The position numbers and the translations under genes were made by a program. Positions 9,284 to 17,550 of a DNA stretch of 64,000 nucleotides are shown here, piece by piece. The stretch lies in NCBI RefSeq assembly GCF_001645185.1, contig NZ_LXTQ01000030.1, positions 245,990 through 309,989 on the forward strand. The letters run 5' to 3'. Numbering within the stretch: the first letter of the stretch is position 1; every line of letters begins with the position of its first letter. The stretch is from Methylobacillus sp. MM3. Its GTDB lineage: Bacteria > Pseudomonadota > Gammaproteobacteria > Burkholderiales > Methylophilaceae. The notes under the pieces are model-generated. The model was not told the origin of the DNA. It saw nothing but the letters and a program-made list of their open reading frames with translations, and searched no databases.

Positions 9284-9363
9284 ACTTTCCCCTTTACCAG
9301 GATTCGCCGCTTGCAAACGCGCGCTGGGCGCCTTGCTGCCGAACAAATCCCCGGACTCCCGTC

Positions 9364-9780
9364 ATGCGGCGCATTAACGCGCTCTTCCGGGATAATGCCG
9401 AGCTTCATGCCCTGGCGAACGAGGCCGGCAAATTCACCGGCCTGCAAAAAATCTGGGATGGGATCGTGCCTGAGGCACTGCAACCATACACCCGGGCGGG
9501 AGGCGTCAAGCACCGTCGATTAACGGTTTTTGCCGACAACGGCGCTATCGCCGCCAAGCTCAAACTGCTCACGCCCAACCTGCTAAAAAACTTGCAAAAC
9601 AAGGGGGTAGAAGTTACTTCAATTCGCATTGAAGTGCAAGTCCAATCTCAGCGCCGCGCCGCGCCGCTCGTGGCTCGCGAGATCAGCAGCAAGGCCTCCG
9701 CCACCCTCTCGCAACTCGCGGACAACCTACCGGATTCCCCCTTGCGGCAAGCATTGCAGCGCCTCGCCGGAAGACGCTGA
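9364..9780 (+). CDS. dciA: DciA-like protein (DUF721), replicative helicase loader family
   Basis: This 138-residue protein has the DUF721 fold region (about 15-95) with the WDGIVPEAL and LTVFADNGAIAAKL segments. DciA is the ancestral partner that helps load DnaB in bacteria lacking DnaC. It diverges from the M23 peptidase (80 bases between starts) and is followed after 5 bases by the TauE-like gene. The C-terminal Arg/Ala-rich tail is of the kind expected for DNA contact. Assignment to DUF721 is firm; the helicase-loading role comes from family knowledge. Confidence 0.8.
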   Translation: MRRINALFRDNAELHALANEAGKFTGLQKIWDGIVPEALQPYTRAGGVKHRRLTVFADNGAIAAKLKLLTPNLLKNLQNKGVEVTSIRIEVQVQSQRRAAPLVAREISSKASATLSQLADNLPDSPLRQALQRLAGRR

Positions 9781-9785
9781 TTCGC

Positions 9786-10577
9786 ATGGAATGGCTGCTT
9801 TACCTCGCGACCGGTTTTATCGGCGGCCTGCTCTCCGGCATATTCGGCGTCGGTGGGGGAATCATCGTCGTCCCCATCCTCGCGATGCTGTTCACCGGCC
9901 TGCATTTTGCGCCGGATCACATCATGCATCTGGCAGTAGGCACCTCGCTCGCCACCATCATCGCGAACTCGATTTCCTCAACCCGGGCACATCACCGACA
10001 TAAAAACGTCAACTGGACCATTTTCCGCCACATGGCCCCGGCCGGCGTTGTGGGAGCAATCTTCGCCACATGGCTGGCATCGCACATACACAGTGACGGG
10101 CTGAAACTGCTGTTTGCGATTTTCGAATGCGCGATTGCGCTGCATTTGTTCCTGGATCGGCGACCGCTTAAACACGGGGACTTCTCATGGAAACCCGGCC
10201 TATACGCATTCGGCGGGGCGGTAGGAATGTTTTCAAGCCTGCTCGGTATCGGCGGCGGTACCGTCTCCGTGCCCTTTCTTATCTACGGCACGCGCGATGT
10301 GCGCACTGCCATTGGCACCGCTGCCGCCCTGGGACTCCCGCTCTCGGTAGTTGGCACGCTGGGTTATGCGATCTCGGGAATAGGGGTTCAAGGCTTGCCT
10401 TCGCCCAGCCTGGGCTACGTCTATTTGCCGGCCATGCTCTGCATTGCTCTCGCTGGTTTCTTCGGTGCGCCCCTTGGTGTAAAACTGGCGCAACGGCTAC
10501 CGGTTCATGCGCTGAAGAAATGCCTTGCCGTCCTGCTCTTTCTGCTGGGACTCAAGATGGGCTGGAGCCTGCTATGA
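9786..10577 (+). CDS. TauE/SafE-family membrane transporter
   Basis: This 263-residue polytopic protein has about eight hydrophobic segments and the two family signatures, a glycine-rich GGLLSGIFGVGGGIIVVP near the N-terminus and its repeat SSLLGIGGGTVSVPFLI in the second half. The family exports sulfite, sulfoacetate or related organic anions; the substrate here cannot be read. It begins 5 bases after dciA and is likely cotranscribed. Its stop overlaps the end of the convergent cca gene by 6 bases. Confidence 0.88.
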   Translation: MEWLLYLATGFIGGLLSGIFGVGGGIIVVPILAMLFTGLHFAPDHIMHLAVGTSLATIIANSISSTRAHHRHKNVNWTIFRHMAPAGVVGAIFATWLASHIHSDGLKLLFAIFECAIALHLFLDRRPLKHGDFSWKPGLYAFGGAVGMFSSLLGIGGGTVSVPFLIYGTRDVRTAIGTAAALGLPLSVVGTLGYAISGIGVQGLPSPSLGYVYLPAMLCIALAGFFGAPLGVKLAQRLPVHALKKCLAVLLFLLGLKMGWSLL

Positions 10578-11789
10578 ATTGGCAGGCATTTGTGCGACGG
10601 CGTCCACGCGCGCCCTGAAAACGGCATCGCGGATTTTTTCCGCTTGATCGAACTGCCCCGCAATCGCTCCGGCATCGATCGCCTGAGCAGCCGCCAGAGC
10701 ACGTCGCAAATAGTCGGCTTCGGGAAAGGCCCGGGTCTCGAAACCGGGGCGACCGCGCACATCGCTTTCGCAGGCCTGCAGAAATGCTTCGAAACGCTGC
10801 GGCTGGCGCAGGGCATCGGTATCGTGCAGAAGTTGCACCACGGTATCCGGCCGCATCTCCAGCGCACGATAAGCCTTGCCGTGGAAATTGGCGGTAATGA
10901 CGGCGACATCGCGGCAATCGTTGGGCACGCGCAGCCGCTTGCAGACATCCTTCACCAGCCCGACCCCACGCTGCTCATGGCCGATATGCCGCGGCAGCAT
11001 CTCGGCAGGCGTCGTACCTTTTCCCAAGTCATGCATCAGTGCGGCAAAGCGTACCGGCAAGTCAAAATTCTGCGCAGCGGCGTAGTCCACCACCAGCATC
11101 ACATGCACGCCGGTATCCACTTCGGGATGATATAGCGGCGGCTGCGGCACACCAAAAAGCCTGTCCACTTCCGGCAGGATTTTTTTCAGCGCGCCGCATT
11201 GACGCAACACTTCGAACATGCGCGAAGGCCTGGCCTCCATCAGCCCTTTGGCCAGCTCTTGCCAAACGCGCTCGGGGATCAGCGCATCGACCTCACCGTT
11301 TTCGACCATTTCGCGCATCAATGCCTGGGTTTCCGCGGCAACGGTGAAATCCGCAAAACGCGCGGCAAAGCGCGCGAGCCGCAGGATGCGCACGGGATCC
11401 TCGACAAAGGCCGGCCCCACATGCCGCAATATGCGGGCCCTGAGGTCATCGACCCCACGATACGGGTCGATCAGTGCGCCTTCGGAATCGCGGGCAATCG
11501 CGTTGATGGTGAGATCGCGCCGGGCGAGATCCTGCTCCAGTGTCACCTCCGGCGCGGCGTACACCTGGAATCCCTTGTAGCCTTTGGCTGTCTTGCGCTC
11601 CGTGCGAGCAAGCGCATACTCTTCCTGGGTTTTTGGATGCAGAAAAACGGGAAAGTCCTTGCCGACGGGCCGATAGCCCAAGGCCGTCATTTGCTCCGGC
11701 GTGGCGCCGACAACGACGTAATCGTGATCCTTCACGGCACGGCCGAGCAGTTCATCCCGCACTGCACCGCCGACGCAATAAACCTGCAT
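10572..11789 (-). CDS. cca: CCA-adding tRNA nucleotidyltransferase, multifunctional
   Basis: This 405-residue enzyme builds and repairs the tRNA 3' CCA end. The N-terminal nucleotidyltransferase signature is GGAVRDELLG followed by DHDYVVVG, an RRDLTINAIA segment follows, and a central HD motif is seen in LMHDLGKG. The HD domain and length of about 400 match the gammaproteobacterial-type enzyme with 2',3'-cyclic phosphodiesterase and phosphatase activity. It sits 5 bases after the NDUFA9-like gene in a leftward run with slt. Its 3' end overlaps the tauE-like gene by 6 bases. Confidence 0.95.
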   Translation of the reverse strand: MQVYCVGGAVRDELLGRAVKDHDYVVVGATPEQMTALGYRPVGKDFPVFLHPKTQEEYALARTERKTAKGYKGFQVYAAPEVTLEQDLARRDLTINAIARDSEGALIDPYRGVDDLRARILRHVGPAFVEDPVRILRLARFAARFADFTVAAETQALMREMVENGEVDALIPERVWQELAKGLMEARPSRMFEVLRQCGALKKILPEVDRLFGVPQPPLYHPEVDTGVHVMLVVDYAAAQNFDLPVRFAALMHDLGKGTTPAEMLPRHIGHEQRGVGLVKDVCKRLRVPNDCRDVAVITANFHGKAYRALEMRPDTVVQLLHDTDALRQPQRFEAFLQACESDVRGRPGFETRAFPEADYLRRALAAAQAIDAGAIAGQFDQAEKIRDAVFRARVDAVAQMPANS

Positions 11790-11794
11790 CGCGA

Positions 11795-12751
11795 CTACTG
11801 CTCTCTTCCCGCTTTGCTGCGAAAGCGCAAATAGACCTGGCGCGGCGTATCGTCCGCGAGATATTCGGGCACTACCGCCTCCAGCGCCATCGGCTGGATG
11901 CCGAACACTTCAGGAAACGGACAATCGCAGACACTATCGACTTTCATCGAGTAATAATTGTCGCGGGTCATCAGCTTGACCGGCAGCAACTCCATCGCCC
12001 ACGCCTGTAAATATGAAAGGCGGTCATTGAGACCAATAATGACGCGCTTCAACCTGAGGGTATCGACCACGTATTGCACCAGTTGGCGCAACGTATAGAC
12101 CTTGGGCCCGCACAGCTTATACGTCTGGCCGAAGGTCGCGGGATTTTCCAGGCTGGCAACGAATGCCTGCGCGACATCCTCGACAAATACCGGCTGGAAT
12201 CGGGCCTCCGGGCGGGCCAGTGCCAACACCGGCATCACGCGCGCCAGCTTTGCGAAGAGATTGAGAAAACTGTCGCCGCGACCGAAAATCACGGACGGAC
12301 GGAACAGCGTGACCTGCAGTGTTTCACTTGCCACTTGCATGGCCGCCGTTTCGCCTTTGGCACGGGAGCGCAAGTAAGCACTTGGTGCGTTATCCGCAGC
12401 ATTCAGGGCGCTCATCTGCAACAAGCGCTTGACGCCCGCCGCCTGGCAAGCCACCGCGACGCGACGCGGCAATTCCATGTGCACCTTATCGAAGCTGGCT
12501 CGGCGCGATTCATGCAGAATACCGACCAGATTAATGACGGCATCGCAGCCGCTGACCGCCCGCTGCAAGGCCGCCTCGAAAAATACATCGCATTCCTCGA
12601 CCTGCACGTCGGGCAGGAGGATCAGATGCTTCGCACGCTCGCGACGGCGCGTCAGCACCTTGACCTGATAACCGGCCGCGCTCAAGCGGTGCACGATATG
12701 ACTACCCACAAACCCCGAACCGCCCAGCACACAGACTTTTTTTATTTTCAT
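11795..12751 (-). CDS. NDUFA9-like atypical SDR (NAD(P)-binding epimerase-type protein)
   Basis: This 318-residue Rossmann protein starts with the dinucleotide-binding motif VCVLGGSGFVGSHIV (about 5-19). It keeps VINLVGIL and SALNA segments of the complex I NDUFA9 subgroup of short-chain dehydrogenases, which usually lacks a clear YxxxK catalytic pair. ATG 12751 lies 11 bases past the slt stop; the longer frame from 12823 runs back into slt and is rejected. Function is not known for the bacterial members; quinone or NADH-linked chaperone roles are guesses. It is cotranscribed with slt and cca. Confidence 0.85.
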   Translation of the reverse strand: MKIKKVCVLGGSGFVGSHIVHRLSAAGYQVKVLTRRRERAKHLILLPDVQVEECDVFFEAALQRAVSGCDAVINLVGILHESRRASFDKVHMELPRRVAVACQAAGVKRLLQMSALNAADNAPSAYLRSRAKGETAAMQVASETLQVTLFRPSVIFGRGDSFLNLFAKLARVMPVLALARPEARFQPVFVEDVAQAFVASLENPATFGQTYKLCGPKVYTLRQLVQYVVDTLRLKRVIIGLNDRLSYLQAWAMELLPVKLMTRDNYYSMKVDSVCDCPFPEVFGIQPMALEAVVPEYLADDTPRQVYLRFRSKAGREQ

Positions 12752-12761
12752 GAACACTTCA

Positions 12762-14714
12762 TCACTCCTCCGCTTGACTCGCTTCAGGCACCACCACAGC
12801 CGTCGCGGTTGTTTGACCGGCAATCAGCCCCAGTCGCTGCTTCACAGTCTGTACCTGGCCACCTAGCCTATGCGCGTAAAAATACGCATTGCTCATCACT
12901 TTTTGTACGTAATTGCGCGTCTCGCTGAACGGGATGGTTTCTGCGTAGATCGCACCCTCCATCGGTTCCTCCGGCGCCCAGCGCAATGCCCGCGAAGGCC
13001 CCGCGTTGTAGGCGGCCGTTGCCATCAGCGTCTGCCCACCCATCTTGTCCAGCGCATAGCGCAGGTAATGCGTACCGAATTGTATATTGGTATCGAGCTC
13101 ATTGATCATGCCGTGGTTGTAGCCATCCATGCCCATGCGCTTGGCGATCCATTTTGCGGTGGCCGGCATCACCTGCATCAGCCCGGTAGCGCCCACGCCT
13201 GAACGCGCATAGCTGATGAAGCGGCTTTCCTGACGGATCAACCCATAGACCCAGGCCTCGTCCAGCCCGTTTTCGCGCACATAATTCTGCATGATCTCGC
13301 GGTAAGGCGTCGGGTATCGCATCGCAAAATCGTGCGTCAGCCGTGTTTTCTCGGCGGTGTTGATCGCAATGTCGTACCACTCTTCGCGGAAGGCCACTTC
13401 GGCCGCCGCGATCAGTTGCTTGTCGTCCAGGGTTTTGACCACGCGCGCCCATTCGCTGCGCGATTCCCAGCGCATATCCAGGCGTTGTAGCTCAAGTGCG
13501 CGCTGAATGCCCGGAATACTTTGCGCAGTGAAGATATCTTCTTTGGTCGCCTTGTAGGATGCAGGCGGCGCGCCGATGATCTCGCCCAACTCTTCTTCCG
13601 CCAGCAAGCCGTAATAGGTCCGCTCGCGCGATAGCGGCAACCAGATTTTATTCGCCGCGACAATCTGGCCCTTTTCCTTGAGCGCGCGCCCGTACCAGTA
13701 TTGCCAGGCTTGATCATCGCGCATATCCCTGGGCATCGCATCGATGGCCTCCTGCACCGTTTCCCATTGCTTTACGCGTAGCGCAGCGCGCGCCTTCCAG
13801 GCAATCTGGTCGCGGTTTAGTGGCGTGCCTTCGGCATAACCGAACCAGTCGAGCGCCAGCGCATCGTGCCGTCGCGCCGCATGCAGCGCCATGCGCGCCC
13901 ACAAGTATTGCTGATCTGGCTGGCTGTAGGCGGGCTTGAGGTCTTGCCATACCTTGAGTGCAAACTCCGGCTGGCTGCGCGAAATGCGTTCCAGAGCATA
14001 AAGATTCAACTCTCGCCCCAGCCGCGACTTGGTGGTGTAGGTCTTTTTCTCCAGCACTCGCTGAGGATTCTCATAAACCCTGTCGAAATACTTCAGGCTG
14101 GCGGTATCGATTTGCGGCAGATGCTGCGCGACCGCCTTGGCGACCGAAATCTTGCCTTCGCCAAGCGCAAGGCGAACGCGCGCCCATATGTCGTCCGTCG
14201 TCAGCGTGCCGAACTTGATCATGTTATCGAAGAGCTGATTGCAGCTATCCGGCTGAAAATCGGCCGAAAACCACAGCGGACGCGCATCCTTCAAGGCACG
14301 TTCATCACCTTGCGCGGCCTTGCCGAGATAAGCATAGCAACTGACGGCGGTATCTTCTGCCGCCATGCGCGGATACTCTTCGAAGAACGTCTGCCAATCC
14401 TGACGCTTGCCCAGCTTTTTCATCCATTCGGTACGTACGCGCACCGCAAATGGAAGCTCCTGATAACGCTCAAGAAAATCACGTACCTCCGGAGTCGATA
14501 CATCGTCGAGACGCAGCAGGATTCGCCAGTAATCGACGTACGGGGCGAGTAGGTAATTCTGGGAATGGAGACGAGCGGAATATTCTTCGAGCGCCTGCTC
14601 GTCACGCTCGTTGTAGGCTTCGCGCGCGGCGACAAAATCGTCCTGCGGACTGTCGGCCCAAGCCGGGCTGCTGATCAGTAAAACGACCCCGATATACCAC
14701 CATGCGCGTTGCAT
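12762..14714 (-). CDS. slt: Soluble lytic murein transglycosylase (Slt70 type)
   Basis: This 650-residue periplasmic enzyme has a signal peptide ending SSPAWA, a long all-helical superhelical region and a C-terminal lysozyme-like domain with catalytic Glu in IRQESRF, then GVGATGLMQVMPATAKW. It cleaves the MurNAc-GlcNAc bond with 1,6-anhydro product formation. The length matches E. coli Slt (645). It is the first gene of a slt-NDUFA9-cca run and lies downstream of the lpxC end of the division cluster, which suits a wall-turnover role. Confidence 0.94.
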   Translation of the reverse strand: MQRAWWYIGVVLLISSPAWADSPQDDFVAAREAYNERDEQALEEYSARLHSQNYLLAPYVDYWRILLRLDDVSTPEVRDFLERYQELPFAVRVRTEWMKKLGKRQDWQTFFEEYPRMAAEDTAVSCYAYLGKAAQGDERALKDARPLWFSADFQPDSCNQLFDNMIKFGTLTTDDIWARVRLALGEGKISVAKAVAQHLPQIDTASLKYFDRVYENPQRVLEKKTYTTKSRLGRELNLYALERISRSQPEFALKVWQDLKPAYSQPDQQYLWARMALHAARRHDALALDWFGYAEGTPLNRDQIAWKARAALRVKQWETVQEAIDAMPRDMRDDQAWQYWYGRALKEKGQIVAANKIWLPLSRERTYYGLLAEEELGEIIGAPPASYKATKEDIFTAQSIPGIQRALELQRLDMRWESRSEWARVVKTLDDKQLIAAAEVAFREEWYDIAINTAEKTRLTHDFAMRYPTPYREIMQNYVRENGLDEAWVYGLIRQESRFISYARSGVGATGLMQVMPATAKWIAKRMGMDGYNHGMINELDTNIQFGTHYLRYALDKMGGQTLMATAAYNAGPSRALRWAPEEPMEGAIYAETIPFSETRNYVQKVMSNAYFYAHRLGGQVQTVKQRLGLIAGQTTATAVVVPEASQAEE

Positions 14715-14745
14715 TTATTGAACCTGCCACTGCTATCAAGAGGCA

Positions 14746-14774
14746 AGAATAGCACAGGGCCATGGGTCGGTGAA
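14746..14774 (-). promoter_or_regulatory. Putative promoter of slt
   Basis: Minus-strand TTCACC (14769-14774), 17-base spacer and TATTCT (14746-14751), about 31 bases before the slt start. Both boxes match the consensus at four of six positions. Confidence 0.4.
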
Positions 14775-14850
14775 CGGGTGTTTTGGTTGTGGGGAGCGCT
14801 GGAAATGGTTGTCGGTACGAGGGTCCGGCTTAACCCAGGCATCAATCTGG

Positions 14851-15045
14851 TTATCTATCCCCCAGCCATTTTCTCCACACGCTCCTTGTCGCAACGACAG
14901 GCAAAATCAGTACAGCCAGCCACCCTGCGATCAGAGTTCCAGCTTCTGCCCATTGCGGCAAGATTCCGGCATGCGGCCCGGCCAATAGCACCACAATGAT
15001 GAAAGCCACCGCCGCGACGAGGTAGATCAGCAGTGCCAGCAGGAA
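14851..15045 (-). pseudogene. Small two-helix membrane-protein reading frame lacking a usual start codon
   Basis: The minus strand holds an open frame of 64 codons ending in TAA at 14851-14853. Its translation has two clear hydrophobic helices: LLALLIYLVAAVAFIIVVLL, then AGPHAGILPQW, then a second helix ending VVATRSVWRKWLGDR. A TGA (15046-15048) directly precedes it, with no ATG, GTG or TTG before the first helix. The first in-frame GTG would start inside helix 1 and has no Shine-Dalgarno. The protein-like composition suggests a real gene that lost its start by a small indel, or that uses CTG. The upstream neighbour is another small membrane protein. The rest of the gap 14715-15073 holds only the slt promoter. 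Confidence 0.4.
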
Positions 15046-15073
15046 TCAAGTTGCCCGTGTCGTGCCGATTGCG

Positions 15074-15256
15074 CTAATAGAGAAGGATGCGCCCCACAGC
15101 AAGCACGGCGGCCACGGCCAGCAGGAGTAATCCCACCAGTTTGGCGATTTGCCAGGTAAAGCGCAGATAGCGCTTGTCGCGCGTGAAGAGAAAGACGCCG
15201 AAGGAAACAACGACGGCGATGAGACCGAAGAAAAGAAGGAAGCGGAGCACAAGCAT
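15074..15256 (-). CDS. Conserved small membrane protein (60 residues, two predicted helices)
   Basis: The 60-residue product is almost entirely two hydrophobic helices (about 4-24 and 37-59) joined by a basic loop, FTRDKRYLRFTWQ. ATG 15256 has GGAG seven bases upstream, and the gene starts 17 bases after the lpxC stop, so it is likely cotranscribed with the division cluster. I recognise no named family. The clean ribosome site, the fit between genes and the charge pattern at the helix ends support a real gene rather than chance. Confidence 0.7.
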   Translation of the reverse strand: MLVLRFLLFFGLIAVVVSFGVFLFTRDKRYLRFTWQIAKLVGLLLLAVAAVLAVGRILLY

Positions 15257-15273
15257 GGCTTGACTCCGCTAAC

Positions 15274-16191
15274 TCATGCGGCCAATTGTGGTTGCAGCGG
15301 GAGAAAGACCTGGGGGGCTTCTTCCGCTTGTTCGAAAGTGGCGTACTCCCACGCTTCGGCATCCGCCAGCAAGGCACGCAGCAGCTTGTTGTTGAGCGCA
15401 TGGCCGGATTTGTAGGCGTAGAAGGCACCGATCAGCGGATGGCCGAGAATGTAGAGATCGCCGATGGCATCCAGCACTTTGTGCTTCACGAATTCATCTT
15501 CATAACGCAGGCCTTCGCTATTGAGGATGCGGTATTCGTCCAGCACTACCGCGTTGTCCAGGCTACCGCCGCGGGCCAGGCCCATGTTGCGCAGCGCCTC
15601 AACCTCGTGCATGAACCCGAAAGTTCGCGCACGGCTGATTTCGCGGATGTAGGAATTATCGGCAAAATCGATGGTGACGGACTTGCCGGTATGCTCGATG
15701 ACCGGATGGTCGAAATCGATGGAAAAATCGATCTTGAAGCCGTGATAGGGTTCGAAACGCACCCATTTGTCGCCATCATGGACTTCGATGGTCTTCTTGA
15801 TGCGGATGAATTTCTTGGGCACCGGCTGTTCGACGATCCCGGCGGACTGGATCAGGTACACGAACGGGCCGGCGCTACCGTCGAGGATAGGCACTTCAGA
15901 AGCGGTGAGGTCGACGTATGCGTTATCGATGCCGAGGCCGGCAAGGGCAGACATCAGATGCTCGACCGTGGCGACGCGTACGCCCTCGACATCCAGCGTG
16001 GAGGAGAGCCGGGTGTCTTTGACGTGGTGCGGCAGGGCCTTGATTTCTACAGGGCTATCGAGATCGACCCGGCGGAATACGATGCCGGTATCGGGCGCAG
16101 CGGGTCGCAAGGTGATCGCCACCTTGTCCCCGGTATGCAGTCCCACGCCGGTGGCGTGGATCACATGTTTTAACGTGCGCTGCTTTAACAC
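15274..16191 (-). CDS. lpxC: UDP-3-O-acyl-N-acetylglucosamine deacetylase
   Basis: This zinc hydrolase catalyses the committed step of lipid A synthesis. With the start at GTG 16191, preceded by AAGGA at 7 bases, the product is 305 residues, the same as E. coli LpxC; the frame from 16224 adds an unsupported extension. Visible are the zinc-ligand EHLMSAL segment in the first half and the HKVLDAIGD segment with a later GHPLIG and SGHALNN. It follows ftsZ as in the classic dcw cluster, with its own extended -10 promoter in the gap. Confidence 0.97.
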   Translation of the reverse strand: MLKQRTLKHVIHATGVGLHTGDKVAITLRPAAPDTGIVFRRVDLDSPVEIKALPHHVKDTRLSSTLDVEGVRVATVEHLMSALAGLGIDNAYVDLTASEVPILDGSAGPFVYLIQSAGIVEQPVPKKFIRIKKTIEVHDGDKWVRFEPYHGFKIDFSIDFDHPVIEHTGKSVTIDFADNSYIREISRARTFGFMHEVEALRNMGLARGGSLDNAVVLDEYRILNSEGLRYEDEFVKHKVLDAIGDLYILGHPLIGAFYAYKSGHALNNKLLRALLADAEAWEYATFEQAEEAPQVFLPLQPQLAA

Positions 16192-16223
16192 CCGATAATC
16201 CTTAATAAAACCAACAACCTGCA

Positions 16224-16232
16224 ATCATAGCA
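16224..16232 (-). promoter_or_regulatory. Extended -10 promoter of lpxC
   Basis: Minus-strand TGC-TATGAT, about 32 bases before the GTG start. No convincing -35 is seen. Confidence 0.5.
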
Positions 16233-16248
16233 CGAATCGCGCCTCTTT

Positions 16249-16284
16249 CGCTTCGCAAGCGCCCAGGCGAAGACAGCTTCGCCT
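16249..16284. other. Two tandem hairpins between ftsZ and lpxC
   Basis: CGCTT/AAGCG with a three-base loop (16249-16261), then a perfect eight-base stem AGGCGAAG/CTTCGCCT (16265-16284). Neither has a T-run in the ftsZ direction, so a role as mRNA stabiliser, attenuator or processing site is as likely as termination. Confidence 0.5.
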
Positions 16285-16316
16285 TGTTACAGCGTTATGA
16301 CAGTTGCCGCGACGAA

Positions 16317-17486
16317 TCAATCCGCTTGCTTGCGCAAAAATGCCGGAATATCGAATTCGTCCATACCGGTCTGCTTCATCGCTTCCACCTGTGCGCGGCG
16401 TGCATTCGGACGGAATGCGGCCGGTGCTTCTTCTTCGATGGAACCACCCACGAACATCGGCTGGTTGTTGGTACCGTTCATCAGCGGCGCCACCATGCGG
16501 ATTTCCGGCTTTTGCTGACGGCGTGCCGCACCGCCTGCCAGACCCGTTGCCACCAGCGTGATGCGCAGGTCGCCGCCCAGCGATTCGTCGAACACGTTGC
16601 CGAAGAACACCGAAGCGTCTTCTGCGGTGAACGACTTGATCGTGTTCATCACTTCGTAGAATTCGTCCATCGTGAAGCTGTCGGCGCTGGAGGTGATGTT
16701 TACCAGAACGCCGCGTGCGCCTTCCAGGTTGACGTTTTCCAGGAACGGGCTGTTGACGGCCTGTTCTGCGGCGATGCGTGCACGGTTTTCGCCGGAAGCA
16801 ATCGCGGACCCCATCATGGCCATGCCGTTTTCGGACATCACGGTACGCACGTCGGCGAAGTCCACGTTCACCATGCCTTCACCGTTGATGACTTCGGCGA
16901 TGCCGCTCACTGCGTTATGTAGCACGCCGTTGGCAGCGCGGTAGGCTTCCTTGACGGTGATCTTGCCGCCCAGCACCTGGATCAGCTTTTCGTTGGGCAC
17001 CACCAGCAGGGAATCGACGTACTTGGTCAACTCAGCCACGCCTTCGTCGGCCAGTTTCATGCGCTTGTTTTCGAAACCGAACGGCTTGGTGACGACCGCC
17101 ACCGTCAGAATGCCCAGTTCGCGCGCCACTTCGGCCACGACCGGAGCAGCACCCGTGCCGGTGCCGCCGCCCATGCCCGCGGTAATGAACAGCATGTCAG
17201 CGCCGTCGATGATCTCGGCGATGCGTTCACGATCTTCCAGCGCCGCTTCGCGCCCCATTTCGGGACGGCCGCCGGCTCCGAGTCCGCGCGTCAGTTCCGC
17301 ACCCAGCTGCAGCTGGATCTTGGCGCGACTCTTCTTCAATACCTGCATATCGGTGTTGGCGACGATGAACTCGACGCCATTCACGTTGTTGTCGATCATG
17401 TGCTCGATTGCGTTGCCGCCGCAACCGCCCACACCGATCACCTTGATGACTGCTTCCTGTGAATCCCTATCCATGATTTCAAACAT
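16317..17486 (-). CDS. ftsZ: Cell division GTPase FtsZ
   Basis: This 389-residue tubulin homologue forms the cytokinetic ring. The N-terminal GVGGCGGNAI loop, the tubulin signature GGGTGTG, and the C-terminal conserved peptide FDIPAFLRKQAD (the FtsA/ZipA-binding tail) are all visible. A linker of about 50 residues separates the core from the tail. It follows ftsA after 64 bases, with AGGAGG close before the start, consistent with high expression. Confidence 0.99.
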   Translation of the reverse strand: MFEIMDRDSQEAVIKVIGVGGCGGNAIEHMIDNNVNGVEFIVANTDMQVLKKSRAKIQLQLGAELTRGLGAGGRPEMGREAALEDRERIAEIIDGADMLFITAGMGGGTGTGAAPVVAEVARELGILTVAVVTKPFGFENKRMKLADEGVAELTKYVDSLLVVPNEKLIQVLGGKITVKEAYRAANGVLHNAVSGIAEVINGEGMVNVDFADVRTVMSENGMAMMGSAIASGENRARIAAEQAVNSPFLENVNLEGARGVLVNITSSADSFTMDEFYEVMNTIKSFTAEDASVFFGNVFDESLGGDLRITLVATGLAGGAARRQQKPEIRMVAPLMNGTNNQPMFVGGSIEEEAPAAFRPNARRAQVEAMKQTGMDEFDIPAFLRKQAD

Positions 17487-17550
17487 CTTGGCTTCCTCCT
17501 TTGTCTGCCGTAACTGATTTAATCTACTGCCGTAACACTGCTTTTCCAGG

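Noticed and set aside
14709..14999. 96-codon plus-strand frame in the slt-lpxC gap
   Set aside because: No ribosome site and no hydrophobic or conserved pattern; the minus strand of the same stretch encodes more protein-like helices.
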